Source: Alphaproteobacteria bacterium
Lineage (GTDB): Bacteria > Pseudomonadota > Alphaproteobacteria > UBA828
Reading direction: 5' to 3'
Assembly (NCBI GenBank): GCA_018668475.1
Contig: JABJCZ010000185.1
Location: 1-5,438 of the forward strand
DNA: 5,438 nucleotides
The notes under the pieces are model-generated. The model was not told the origin of the DNA. It did no database searches and saw only the letters and a program-made list of their open reading frames with translations. Numbering within the stretch: the first letter of the stretch is position 1; the number at the start of each line of letters is the position of its first letter. A program made the position numbers and the translations under genes. Positions 1 to 5,438 of this stretch are shown here, one piece after another.

Positions 1-1194
1 CACCACCGGGACTGCATCTCCGGGATTACGGGCTCGTTGCAACATGGATTCAACGGACACCTTCTGGTCCCGCAAACAGGCCGCGATATCCGCAATCACG
101 CCGGGCTCATCCAGCAGCATCAGTCGAATGTAGTACGGCCCGACCATCCGGTCCATCGGCGCAAATGGGCGGCGCTCAAGCTTGGCAGCAGGTACCCCGA
201 ATGTCGGCGTACGCTGGCCGCGCGCGATATCGATGATATCGCCAGCAACGGCCGAGGCCGTGGCGCCCTCGCCTGCGCCGGGGCCTTCATAAATCGTCGT
301 GCCAACGAAATCCGCCTGAACCTCAATGGCATTGTTGACGCCATCGACCCGCGCAATGGGCGCGCGCGCTGGCACCATGCAAGGGTGAACGCGCTGCTCA
401 ATGCCGGTGGCGGTCTCACGGGCAATGGCCAGCAACTTCACCCGGTAGCCAAGTTCGATCGCGTATTCGATATCCACTGCACTGATGTGGCGGATCCCTT
501 CGATATGAATTGCCTCGAAATTCACCGGGCACCCGAAGGCAACGCTCGTAAGGATGGCCAATTTATGCGCGGCGTCATACCCGTCGATGTCCGTGGAAGG
601 CTCAGCCTCCGCGTATCCTAGCTCCTGCGCCTCGGCCAGCACGGTCTCAAACTCAAGTGTGCGACCAGCCAGAACGGCGTCATGCATTTCGGTGAGAATA
701 TAATTGCAGGTACCGTTCAGAATGCCGAAGACCCCGGTAAAGCGATTTCCTGCGAGACCCTCCCGCATCGCCTTGACGATGGGAATGCCGCCGGCAATTG
801 CCGCTTCATAACGAATCTCAACGCCGTGCTCTTCAGCCAACACTGCGAGACTGGCACCGTGCATTGCAAGCAACGCTTTGTTGGCAGTCACCAGATGTTT
901 GCCAGCAATTATCGCTGCTTCAGAAAGTGCCAGCGCGGGACCGTCCGCGCCGCCAATCAGCTCACACACAACATCGACATTTTCATCGCGCGCCAGATCG
1001 ACCGGATCGTCATGCCAGGTGGCATTACCAATATCGAACCCGCGGTCCGCGCCACGGTTTCTGGCCGACACGGCCGTAACTTCAATTGATCGCCCACAGC
1101 GATCTTCAAGCAGGCCGCGCTGGGCCGTCAGCAGTTTCACCAACCCGCCGCCAACCGTGCCAAGACCGGCAATACCAACTCTCAACGCAGTCAA
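1..1194 (-). CDS. hom: Homoserine dehydrogenase, C-terminus cut by window edge
   Basis: Reduces aspartate semialdehyde to homoserine with NAD(P)H in the cytoplasm, the branch point to threonine, methionine and isoleucine. 398 residues are visible; the family usually has about 430, so roughly 30-40 are missing. Seen, numbering from the TTG at 1194: the Rossmann loop GIAGLGTVGGG (7-17), TANKALL (103-109) with Lys106, YEAAIAGGIPI (129-139), GILNGTCNYIL (157-167), and GYAEAEPSTDIDGYDAAHKLA (193-213). In that last segment Glu196, Asp207 and Lys211 match the substrate-binding and catalytic Glu/Asp/Lys of yeast enzyme (208/219/223). A C-terminal ACT domain begins near 354 (PYYIRLMLLDEPGVIADIA) and is truncated; in this family it is linked to threonine feedback control. 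The start is uncertain. No ATG lies in frame between the upstream stop (1333-1335) and the Rossmann loop; the choices are TTG 1194 (G-rich stretch upstream), TTG 1185 or GTG 1293. Identity is very secure. Confidence 0.96.
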   Translation of the reverse strand, partial: MTALRVGIAGLGTVGGGLVKLLTAQRGLLEDRCGRSIEVTAVSARNRGADRGFDIGNATWHDDPVDLARDENVDVVCELIGGADGPALALSEAAIIAGKHLVTANKALLAMHGASLAVLAEEHGVEIRYEAAIAGGIPIVKAMREGLAGNRFTGVFGILNGTCNYILTEMHDAVLAGRTLEFETVLAEAQELGYAEAEPSTDIDGYDAAHKLAILTSVAFGCPVNFEAIHIEGIRHISAVDIEYAIELGYRVKLLAIARETATGIEQRVHPCMVPARAPIARVDGVNNAIEVQADFVGTTIYEGPGAGEGATASAVAGDIIDIARGQRTPTFGVPAAKLERRPFAPMDRMVGPYYIRLMLLDEPGVIADIAACLRDQKVSVESMLQRARNPGDAVPVV

Positions 1195-1226
1195 TGGCCT
1201 GCCCCCGTGCGCACTCGGTTTCCCAT
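1191..1226 (-). other. Mini-ORF overlapping the hom start, or displaced hom start
   Basis: An ATG at 1226-1224 is preceded by AGGA (1232-1235) at a 5-base spacing, a better initiation signal than any in the hom frame. It encodes MGNRVRTGAGH and stops at TGA 1193-1191, which overlaps the TTG proposed as the hom start (TTGA overlap). Two readings are possible. It may be a tiny leader ORF coupled to hom translation. Or it may be the true hom start, put out of frame by one missing G in the minus-strand G5 tract (1202-1206). One extra G gives MGNRVRTGGRPLTALRVG, running straight into the Rossmann fold. It is not a classical attenuator peptide: there is only one Thr and no Ile run. The signals are seen; both roles are inference. 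Confidence 0.4.
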
Positions 1227-1266
1227 GGGAATCCTGTTTGTTCAGCTGATCAAATGAATAGTCGGG

Positions 1267-1290
1267 CCGGATGAAATCACCATCACCCGG
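1267..1290 (-). promoter_or_regulatory. Possible hairpin in the gap upstream of hom
   Basis: In the minus-strand transcript, CCGGGTGA can pair with TCATCCGG over 8 pairs (one G-U) around an 8-base loop. It lies 53 bases past the stop codon of the lipoprotein gene and about 70 bases before the hom start. No T-run follows, so it is not a convincing intrinsic terminator. It could be a leader structure for hom, an mRNA-stabilising end, or chance. The rest of the 1195-1343 gap holds the mini-ORF described separately and no clear -35/-10 promoter that I can support. Confidence 0.25.
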
Positions 1291-1343
1291 CACGTCAAAG
1301 GTTTTCCGGCGCCGCTTCTCGCCAGGCCGCAATCAGTGCGGGT

Positions 1344-2765
1344 CTAATATTCGATATAGACATCTGCCCGCTGATTTTCACGCTCACCAGCCGGCATGTA
1401 TTCATGCGACAATGGTTCATTGTCCGCCATGGCAACCACCTGCACCTTGTCAGCCGGCACGCCCTGCCGCATCAAGGCATTTGCGACAGCGTTCGCCCGT
1501 TCCAGCGAAACATTGAAATTGGCAAGCTGCCGGGTTTGCGGGTCGAGGTCCCGTGTGCGGCTGCTGGCATGGCCAACAACCTTGAGCATACCGCCGAAAT
1601 CCTTGAACAAGGCGCCGACTTCTTTCAGGTGCGTGTTGTCGTTGCCCGCCAGATTGCTTGAGCCGGTCGCAAAGTTAATCGTCACCGCCAAAAACGAGAC
1701 CGACGGCCCGCTGGCGTATTGCTGCTGCAGGCTGGGCGGCAAATCACCGTTGGCAACGTTCAATGTCGAGGACGCGTTCGTCGCACGTTGCGCGACCTGT
1801 TTAGGTGCGGCAAGCCCCCCCGACGCGACAAAGCGGTCATTGAACACCGCCCTGAACCCGTCGAGTGACATCGGCCGGTTCGCTGCTGGATTGACCGACC
1901 GTTGTGCAATTTGTGTTTCGGTCTGCCGCTGAACTGAGGCGGAAGTGGCCACCGGAGCCTGTTCCGTTGCCACCGCAACCTGTCGCGTCGTTCCAGATGT
2001 CGTCGTGCGCCGCTCGTCGGCCAGCGTATCCTGACCTACGCCTGAACGCCGCGCCCGGGCCGCAACGCGCGCCTCAGTCAGGCGGCGCTCTTTAGCCAGT
2101 GTTGCATTGCTGCGATCCGCAATGACTGCGGCTGACGCCGCCTCAATTCCATCGATTCGCCGCTCATCGGCAAGGTCGGAGGAGCCGACACTCGATGATC
2201 CCGTGCTTGCGACATCAACGCGCCGATCGTCGGCCAGGGTTGTCGATTGTACGGTCTCAATGACCTCGACGGCCTCAACAACTTCCATTTTTTCGGCCGG
2301 TTCAATTACGTTCGGTACAGGCTCGGCCTGTGCCACCGCGACTTCTTCAACGCGCTCAGCTTCGGCCCGAGCCACTGCGACATCGTCGAAGCTCTCACCT
2401 TCGGCATACCGGCTGCGCAAGACGTCATCAGTATAGCGTGCCTCGTCCCGGTCAGCGATCAGGCCCTCTTCCGTTTGCGCGAGCTCAATGCCCGAAGATG
2501 CCGGTCGCGGCTCTTCAGGTACGTCGGCGAGATTAGGGAACTCCTCATTGGCCCCTTCGTCGGTGTATTCAACGTCATCGCCTTCGATATAACGCGTGAT
2601 ATCCAACTCGTCCGGCAGCCACGAACACCCCGCAACAGCAAACCCGAGTGTCAACGCAAGACCGCCGCCAATCAGCCGACCGTATCGTCCAGATGCCGGG
2701 CTTGCATTGCCGTTTCCGCTACCGGTTTTTCGCCCTGTGTTCCGGTTTGGCGATTTTTCACTCAT
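1344..2765 (-). CDS. OmpA-family outer membrane lipoprotein
   Basis: Likely an envelope lipoprotein that links the outer membrane to peptidoglycan; no gene name is recognised. From the ATG at 2765 it has 473 residues. A polar, basic N-terminus of about 28 residues, long for a lipoprotein signal, precedes a hydrophobic stretch ending in the lipobox VAGC, with Cys47 followed by Ser, which by the E. coli sorting rule means outer membrane. Residues 48-354 are a low-complexity, probably disordered linker: first acidic, with FPNLADVPEEPRPAS, then Glu/Val/Ala-rich, then four LADERR-like repeats, then Gln/Thr/Ala-rich. Residues about 355-473 are an OmpA C-terminal-like domain: VTINFATGSSNL, VVGHASSRT, NVSLERANAVANALMRQGV and a closing GERENQRADVYIEY. 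The Asp of the usual GHTD is Ser here, while the Arg of the LSxxRA motif (Arg423) is kept. This start was chosen over the ATG at 2813 because AGGG (2772-2775) sits 6 bases upstream; the earlier ATG would add 16 residues to an already long leader. It is divergent from phaC. Confidence 0.88.
   Translation of the reverse strand: MSEKSPNRNTGRKTGSGNGNASPASGRYGRLIGGGLALTLGFAVAGCSWLPDELDITRYIEGDDVEYTDEGANEEFPNLADVPEEPRPASSGIELAQTEEGLIADRDEARYTDDVLRSRYAEGESFDDVAVARAEAERVEEVAVAQAEPVPNVIEPAEKMEVVEAVEVIETVQSTTLADDRRVDVASTGSSSVGSSDLADERRIDGIEAASAAVIADRSNATLAKERRLTEARVAARARRSGVGQDTLADERRTTTSGTTRQVAVATEQAPVATSASVQRQTETQIAQRSVNPAANRPMSLDGFRAVFNDRFVASGGLAAPKQVAQRATNASSTLNVANGDLPPSLQQQYASGPSVSFLAVTINFATGSSNLAGNDNTHLKEVGALFKDFGGMLKVVGHASSRTRDLDPQTRQLANFNVSLERANAVANALMRQGVPADKVQVVAMADNEPLSHEYMPAGERENQRADVYIEY
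2007..2240 (-). repeat. Four LADERR-like heptads in the lipoprotein linker
   Basis: Four copies of a [TD]LA[DK][ED]RR heptad lie within the linker of the lipoprotein: TLADDRR (2220-2240), DLADERR (2157-2177), TLAKERR (2082-2102) and TLADERR (2007-2027). They are spaced 21, 25 and 25 residues apart, start to start. The DNA copies have diverged more than the peptides (for example different Arg and Leu codons), which suggests that the protein motif is being kept. Related ADR motifs precede them: LIADRDEARY and VIADRSNATLA. The spacers are Ser/Thr/Ala/Gly-rich. The function is unknown. Confidence 0.8.
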
Positions 2766-2922
2766 ATTTCGCCCTGCCTTGCCTATTTGTGCCACATTTC
2801 CGCGATTCGGCATTGAATTCCATCAAGCTTCCTAGCATAGATGCACCCATCATAAACGGGTTTTCTCCGAAGCGCGTGGCTCGCCGCGACAATCGCTACG
2901 TGCAATCCAGCAGAGGTCAAGA
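2766..2922. promoter_or_regulatory. Divergent intergenic region between lipoprotein gene and phaC
   Basis: This 157-base stretch must hold the promoters of both divergent genes, unless phaC starts within a longer transcript. For phaC, TTGAAT (2813-2818) and CATAGA (2836-2841) are 17 bases apart and could be a weak -35/-10 pair. For the lipoprotein gene, TATGAT and TATGCT on the minus strand (about 2840-2860) resemble -10 boxes, but neither has a good -35 at the right distance. I see no clear operator palindrome. The region is locally richer in A+T than the flanking genes, as expected for a promoter. Confidence 0.4.
2912..2916 (+). promoter_or_regulatory. Ribosome binding site of phaC
   Basis: AGAGG ends 6 bases before the ATG at 2923, good Shine-Dalgarno placement. 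It supports the start used for phaC. Confidence 0.75.
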
Positions 2923-4722
2923 ATGAACGACGACAAAGGGCCGCAGCCCGATACGCCGAATTTGATGGAGATGGCCGGCAATTTCGCGCGCATCGCTGCC
3001 CAGAGTCAGCAAATCGTCAGTGATTTCGTCGCCCGTCAGCAGTCCGCCGGAAACATTCCCGAGCAGGACCCGTTGAACGTCGGCGAGGCGTTCAACGCAC
3101 TCACCCAGCGTATGCTGGCGGACCCTGCAAAACTGGTTCAGGCCCAGATGGCCCTGTGGCAGGACCACATGAAGCTCTGGCAACACACCGCTGCACGCAT
3201 GATGGGAACCGAGCCGCCAGAACCAATCATCAATCCTGGGGCGGATGACAGGCGATTTCGCGACACCGCGTGGTCCGAAAATCACTATTTTGACTTCATC
3301 AAGCAGTCCTACCTGTTGACCGCCGGCTGGCTGCAATCGACCGTGAACGCAGCGGAAGGTCTGGATCCGAAGACTGCTGCGAAGGTGGACTTCTATACCC
3401 GCCAGTTCATAGATGCTGCGGCACCCACAAACTTTGCATTGACCAACCCTGTTGTCCTTCAGGAAACCATCGCAACAAAAGGCGATAACCTGTTGAATGG
3501 GCTGAAAAATATGCTCAACGACCTCGAGCGAGGTGAAGGCAAACTCGATATTCGCATGACCGATGAAGAGGCCTTCGAGGTCGGCGGGAATATCGCAGTT
3601 TGTCCCGGCAAGGTGGTCTTTCAGAACGAGTTGATGCAATTGATCCAGTATGCGCCGGAGACCAAGACCGTTTACCGACGCCCGTTAATGATCGTGCCGC
3701 CGTGGATCAACAAGTTCTACATCCTCGACCTGAAACCGGAAAACTCCTTCGTCGCCTGGGCCGTGGCTCAGGGATACACGGTTTTCATGGTTTCATGGAT
3801 CAACCCGGATGCGCGCCTCGCCGACAAGTCCTTCGAGGACTACATGCAGGAGGGCATTCTGGGAGGCCTCGATGCAGTTGAAGCCGCCACCGGCGTTGCT
3901 GAAATCAACCTTATTGGCTACTGCCTCGGCGGCACATTGCTCGCCTCCACCCTCGCGCATCTCAAAGCGAAGGGCGACAAGCGCATCAAGTCTGCGACCT
4001 TCCTCGCCGCCCTCGTTGACTTTGCTGACCCGGGCGAACTTGGGGTTTTTATTGACGAAGAGCAGCTCGACGCCCTCGACAATATGATGGACGAACAGGG
4101 TTTTCTGGAAGGACGCCACATGGCGCAGACCTTCAATATGCTGCGCGCCAATGACCTCATCTGGTCGTTCGTCATCAACAATTATCTGATGGGCAAAGAC
4201 CCCTTCCCCTTCGACCTGCTGTATTGGAATGGCGATTCGACGCGGATGCCGGCTGCCATGCACCGCTTCTATCTGCGGAATATGTATCAGGAAAACCTGT
4301 TGGCCCAACCGGGCGGCATCACGCTGGCTGATACACCAATCGATCTGCGAGCCATCGACACACCCATCTATATTCTGGCCGCGCGGGATGATCATATCGC
4401 ACCGTGGGAGTCGGTCTTCAAGGCGACCGGGCTCTACAGCGGCGAGACCCGCTTCGTCCTCGGTGCCTCAGGACATATCGCTGGCGTGGTCAATCCACCT
4501 GCAAAGGGAAAATACAGCTACTGGACGGCCCCGGTCGAAAAGGGCGAAACAGCCGTCGCCTGGCTGGACCGCGCCGATGAAAAACCGGGCTCATGGTGGA
4601 CAGACTGGCACAGCTGGCAAGCCAAACGCGCCGGCAAGAAGGTTCCGGCACGCGTTCCCGGTAACGGCGATCTCGATTGCATCGAGGACGCACCGGGCTC
4701 TTACGTACTCGCCAAGGCCTGA
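2923..4722 (+). CDS. phaC: Class I polyhydroxyalkanoate synthase
   Basis: Polymerises (R)-3-hydroxyacyl-CoA, typically 3-hydroxybutyryl-CoA, into PHA storage polyester, releasing CoA, at the surface of cytoplasmic granules. Its 599 residues fit class I (Cupriavidus necator PhaC1 has 589); class III would be much shorter and need PhaE. The N-terminal 100 residues are variable and Gln-rich, followed by the PhaC N-terminal domain and an alpha/beta-hydrolase core from about 255 to 525. The lipase-like box GYCLGG (332-337) has the nucleophile Cys334; Asp490 lies in RDDHIAPW and His518 in GASGHIAGVVNPP. These match Cys319/Asp480/His508 of C. necator, with an identical 28-residue Asp-His spacing, and Trp435 matches its Trp425. 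PPWINKFYILDL (259-270) and SWINPD (291-296) are further family signatures. All key residues are present, so it should be active. No phaA, phaB, phasin or phaZ is adjacent in the window, so monomer supply must be encoded elsewhere. Confidence 0.97.
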   Translation: MNDDKGPQPDTPNLMEMAGNFARIAAQSQQIVSDFVARQQSAGNIPEQDPLNVGEAFNALTQRMLADPAKLVQAQMALWQDHMKLWQHTAARMMGTEPPEPIINPGADDRRFRDTAWSENHYFDFIKQSYLLTAGWLQSTVNAAEGLDPKTAAKVDFYTRQFIDAAAPTNFALTNPVVLQETIATKGDNLLNGLKNMLNDLERGEGKLDIRMTDEEAFEVGGNIAVCPGKVVFQNELMQLIQYAPETKTVYRRPLMIVPPWINKFYILDLKPENSFVAWAVAQGYTVFMVSWINPDARLADKSFEDYMQEGILGGLDAVEAATGVAEINLIGYCLGGTLLASTLAHLKAKGDKRIKSATFLAALVDFADPGELGVFIDEEQLDALDNMMDEQGFLEGRHMAQTFNMLRANDLIWSFVINNYLMGKDPFPFDLLYWNGDSTRMPAAMHRFYLRNMYQENLLAQPGGITLADTPIDLRAIDTPIYILAARDDHIAPWESVFKATGLYSGETRFVLGASGHIAGVVNPPAKGKYSYWTAPVEKGETAVAWLDRADEKPGSWWTDWHSWQAKRAGKKVPARVPGNGDLDCIEDAPGSYVLAKA

Positions 4723-4731
4723 CCGGTATTA

Positions 4732-5283
4732 TTAACTCGTGGCGGGCGCTCCGTCTTTCAGCGCTGCCATGAAGTCCACGGCGAGATTCCGATAGTTGAG
4801 AGCGATACGCGCGATTTCCGCCACCTCGGCCTCGCTCACGTCGCGCACGGGGCGGGCCGGACGACCCATCCGCATTTCGCCGGCCTTCACATGCTTACCT
4901 GGCGTCACAAGGGAACCCGCACCAACCCAGGCGCCGGTTTCGACCACGACGCCATCCATGACCGTAGTTCCCATGCCAACCATGCAGGCGTCCTCGAGCA
5001 CGCAACCGTGGATCAGGCACATATGGCCAATGACCACGTCGGCACCGATGGTTGTATACCCGTCAGCGCCCGAAACGTGCACCACCGTGCCGTCCTGAAT
5101 ATTGGTGCGGGGACCGATCCGGATGTAATTCACGTCACCGCGCACGACGCAATTGAACCAGAGGCTCGACTCGTCACCCATTTCGACATCGCCGATGACG
5201 GTGCTGCCCGGCGCCACGAACGCGGTTTCGGCAATACGGGGCAACTCCCCGCGAAATGGAAGAATTGTACCTGTAGTCGTCAT
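4732..5283 (-). CDS. Gamma-carbonic anhydrase family hexapeptide-repeat protein
   Basis: A cytoplasmic left-handed beta-helix protein, expected to be a trimer with a metal site shared between subunits. Family members hydrate CO2 to bicarbonate or have unknown activity (YrdA/PaaY-like). It has 183 residues, a usual length. The zinc ligands of Methanosarcina Cam (His81, 117, 122) match His69, His87 and His92, with the 5-residue spacing kept; Arg48 and Asp50 of RGD and Gln63 of NIQDG match Arg59, Asp61 and Gln75. The acidic loop of Cam carrying the proton-shuttle Glu84 is absent, as in the shorter CamH-type proteins, so catalytic activity is not assured. Hexapeptide-type repeats run from about 21 to 130, followed by a C-terminal helix containing NYR. 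The start at 5283 was chosen because GGAGG (5288-5292) lies 4 bases upstream; an earlier ATG at 5361 would overlap argC. It lies 26 bases behind argC, probably in the same operon, and converges with phaC. Confidence 0.92.
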   Translation of the reverse strand: MTTTGTILPFRGELPRIAETAFVAPGSTVIGDVEMGDESSLWFNCVVRGDVNYIRIGPRTNIQDGTVVHVSGADGYTTIGADVVIGHMCLIHGCVLEDACMVGMGTTVMDGVVVETGAWVGAGSLVTPGKHVKAGEMRMGRPARPVRDVSEAEVAEIARIALNYRNLAVDFMAALKDGAPATS

Positions 5284-5287
5284 AACG

Positions 5288-5292
5288 CCTCC
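5288..5292 (-). promoter_or_regulatory. Ribosome binding site deciding the carbonic anhydrase start
   Basis: A perfect GGAGG on the minus strand, 4 bases before the ATG at 5283-5281. It settles the start over the in-frame ATG at 5361, which would lie inside argC. Confidence 0.85.
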
Positions 5293-5309
5293 GCGTGGGG
5301 GAACTTGGC

Positions 5310-5438
5310 TCAGGGGAACATGGCGACCTGCTCGAGACCCTGTGTCTCCGGCAGGCCACACATGACGTTCATATTCTGGATTGCCTGGCCTGATGCACCT
5401 TTGACCAGATTATCAATCGCCGAAACCAGGATCACCCG
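5310..5438 (-). CDS. argC: N-acetyl-gamma-glutamyl-phosphate reductase, C-terminal end
   Basis: Only the last 42 codons and the TGA stop (5312-5310) are in the window. The enzyme reduces N-acetylglutamyl phosphate to the semialdehyde with NADPH, the third step of arginine biosynthesis, in the cytoplasm. The fragment contains the family's C-terminal signature [15 protein letters not shown] followed by CGLPET and GL, and ends VAMFP. The NADPH-binding domain and the catalytic Cys lie outside the window and cannot be checked. The 26-base gap to the next gene suggests co-transcription. Confidence 0.93.
   Translation of the reverse strand, partial: RVILVSAIDNLVKGASGQAIQNMNVMCGLPETQGLEQVAMFP

Noticed and set aside
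37..621. 194-codon plus-strand ORF opposite hom
   Set aside because: The minus strand here encodes conserved homoserine dehydrogenase motifs; the plus frame is a shadow.
703..709. Cys in GILNGTCNYIL of homoserine dehydrogenase instead of the Thr seen in many homologues
   Set aside because: As I recall, the TC form is common in alphaproteobacterial enzymes, so it is not unusual.
1267..1290. Hairpin as an intrinsic terminator of the lipoprotein gene
   Set aside because: No T-run follows the stem on the minus strand, so it is listed only as a possible structure.
1344..2813. 489-residue form of the lipoprotein starting at 2813
   Set aside because: Only a weak GGA precedes this ATG; the ATG at 2765 has AGGG at a 6-base spacing and still leaves a long leader.
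2247..2816. 189-codon plus-strand ORF opposite the lipoprotein gene
   Set aside because: It is antisense to the lipobox and linker region. The minus frame has a lipobox, repeats and an OmpA domain; the plus frame shows nothing recognisable.
2917..3639. 240-codon minus-strand ORF opposite the 5' part of phaC
   Set aside because: It is wholly antisense to a clear PHA synthase, resembles no family I know, and such long antisense frames are common in G+C-rich genes.
3793..4395. 200-codon minus-strand ORF inside phaC
   Set aside because: Shadow of the phaC coding frame that overlaps its catalytic region; no recognisable domain.
4732..5361. Longer 209-residue form of the carbonic anhydrase-like protein
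   Set aside because: The extra 26 residues overlap argC in another frame, while the shorter start has a perfect GGAGG and matches the family's N-terminus.

Overview
The window looks like an ordinary chromosomal segment of an alphaproteobacterium. It is fairly G+C-rich and densely coded. It carries a class I polyhydroxyalkanoate (PHA) synthase, an ACT-domain homoserine dehydrogenase with the GILNGTCNYIL motif, and an OmpA-like lipoprotein with a GHASSRT motif, all of a type I associate with that class. This placement rests on recognised protein families, not on a search.

Layout, left to right. Positions 1-1194 (minus) hold most of a homoserine dehydrogenase gene (hom), cut at its 3' end by the window edge. 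A 149-base gap (1195-1343) follows, with an 11-codon mini-ORF and a possible hairpin. Positions 1344-2765 (minus) encode a 473-residue lipoprotein with a long low-complexity linker and a C-terminal OmpA-like domain. A 157-base divergent intergenic region (2766-2922) separates it from phaC (2923-4722, plus), a complete class I PHA synthase. phaC converges with a gamma-carbonic anhydrase-like gene (4732-5283, minus), only 9 bases between the stop codons. The right edge (5310-5438, minus) is the last 42 codons of argC, 26 bases upstream of the carbonic anhydrase-like gene and probably in its operon.

The genes do not form one pathway. argC (arginine) and hom (threonine/methionine) are amino acid biosynthesis genes, phaC makes carbon-storage polymer, the hexapeptide protein is a likely zinc enzyme of CO2/bicarbonate metabolism, and the lipoprotein probably ties the outer membrane to peptidoglycan. 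I see no tRNA, rRNA, CRISPR array, insertion sequence, prophage or defence system.

The points most worth a second look are: hom has no in-frame ATG start, next to a G5 tract where one extra base would restore a good ATG and ribosome binding site; the lipoprotein has four copies of an LADERR-like motif and lacks the usual peptidoglycan-binding Asp; and a gamma-carbonic anhydrase-like gene sits directly behind argC.
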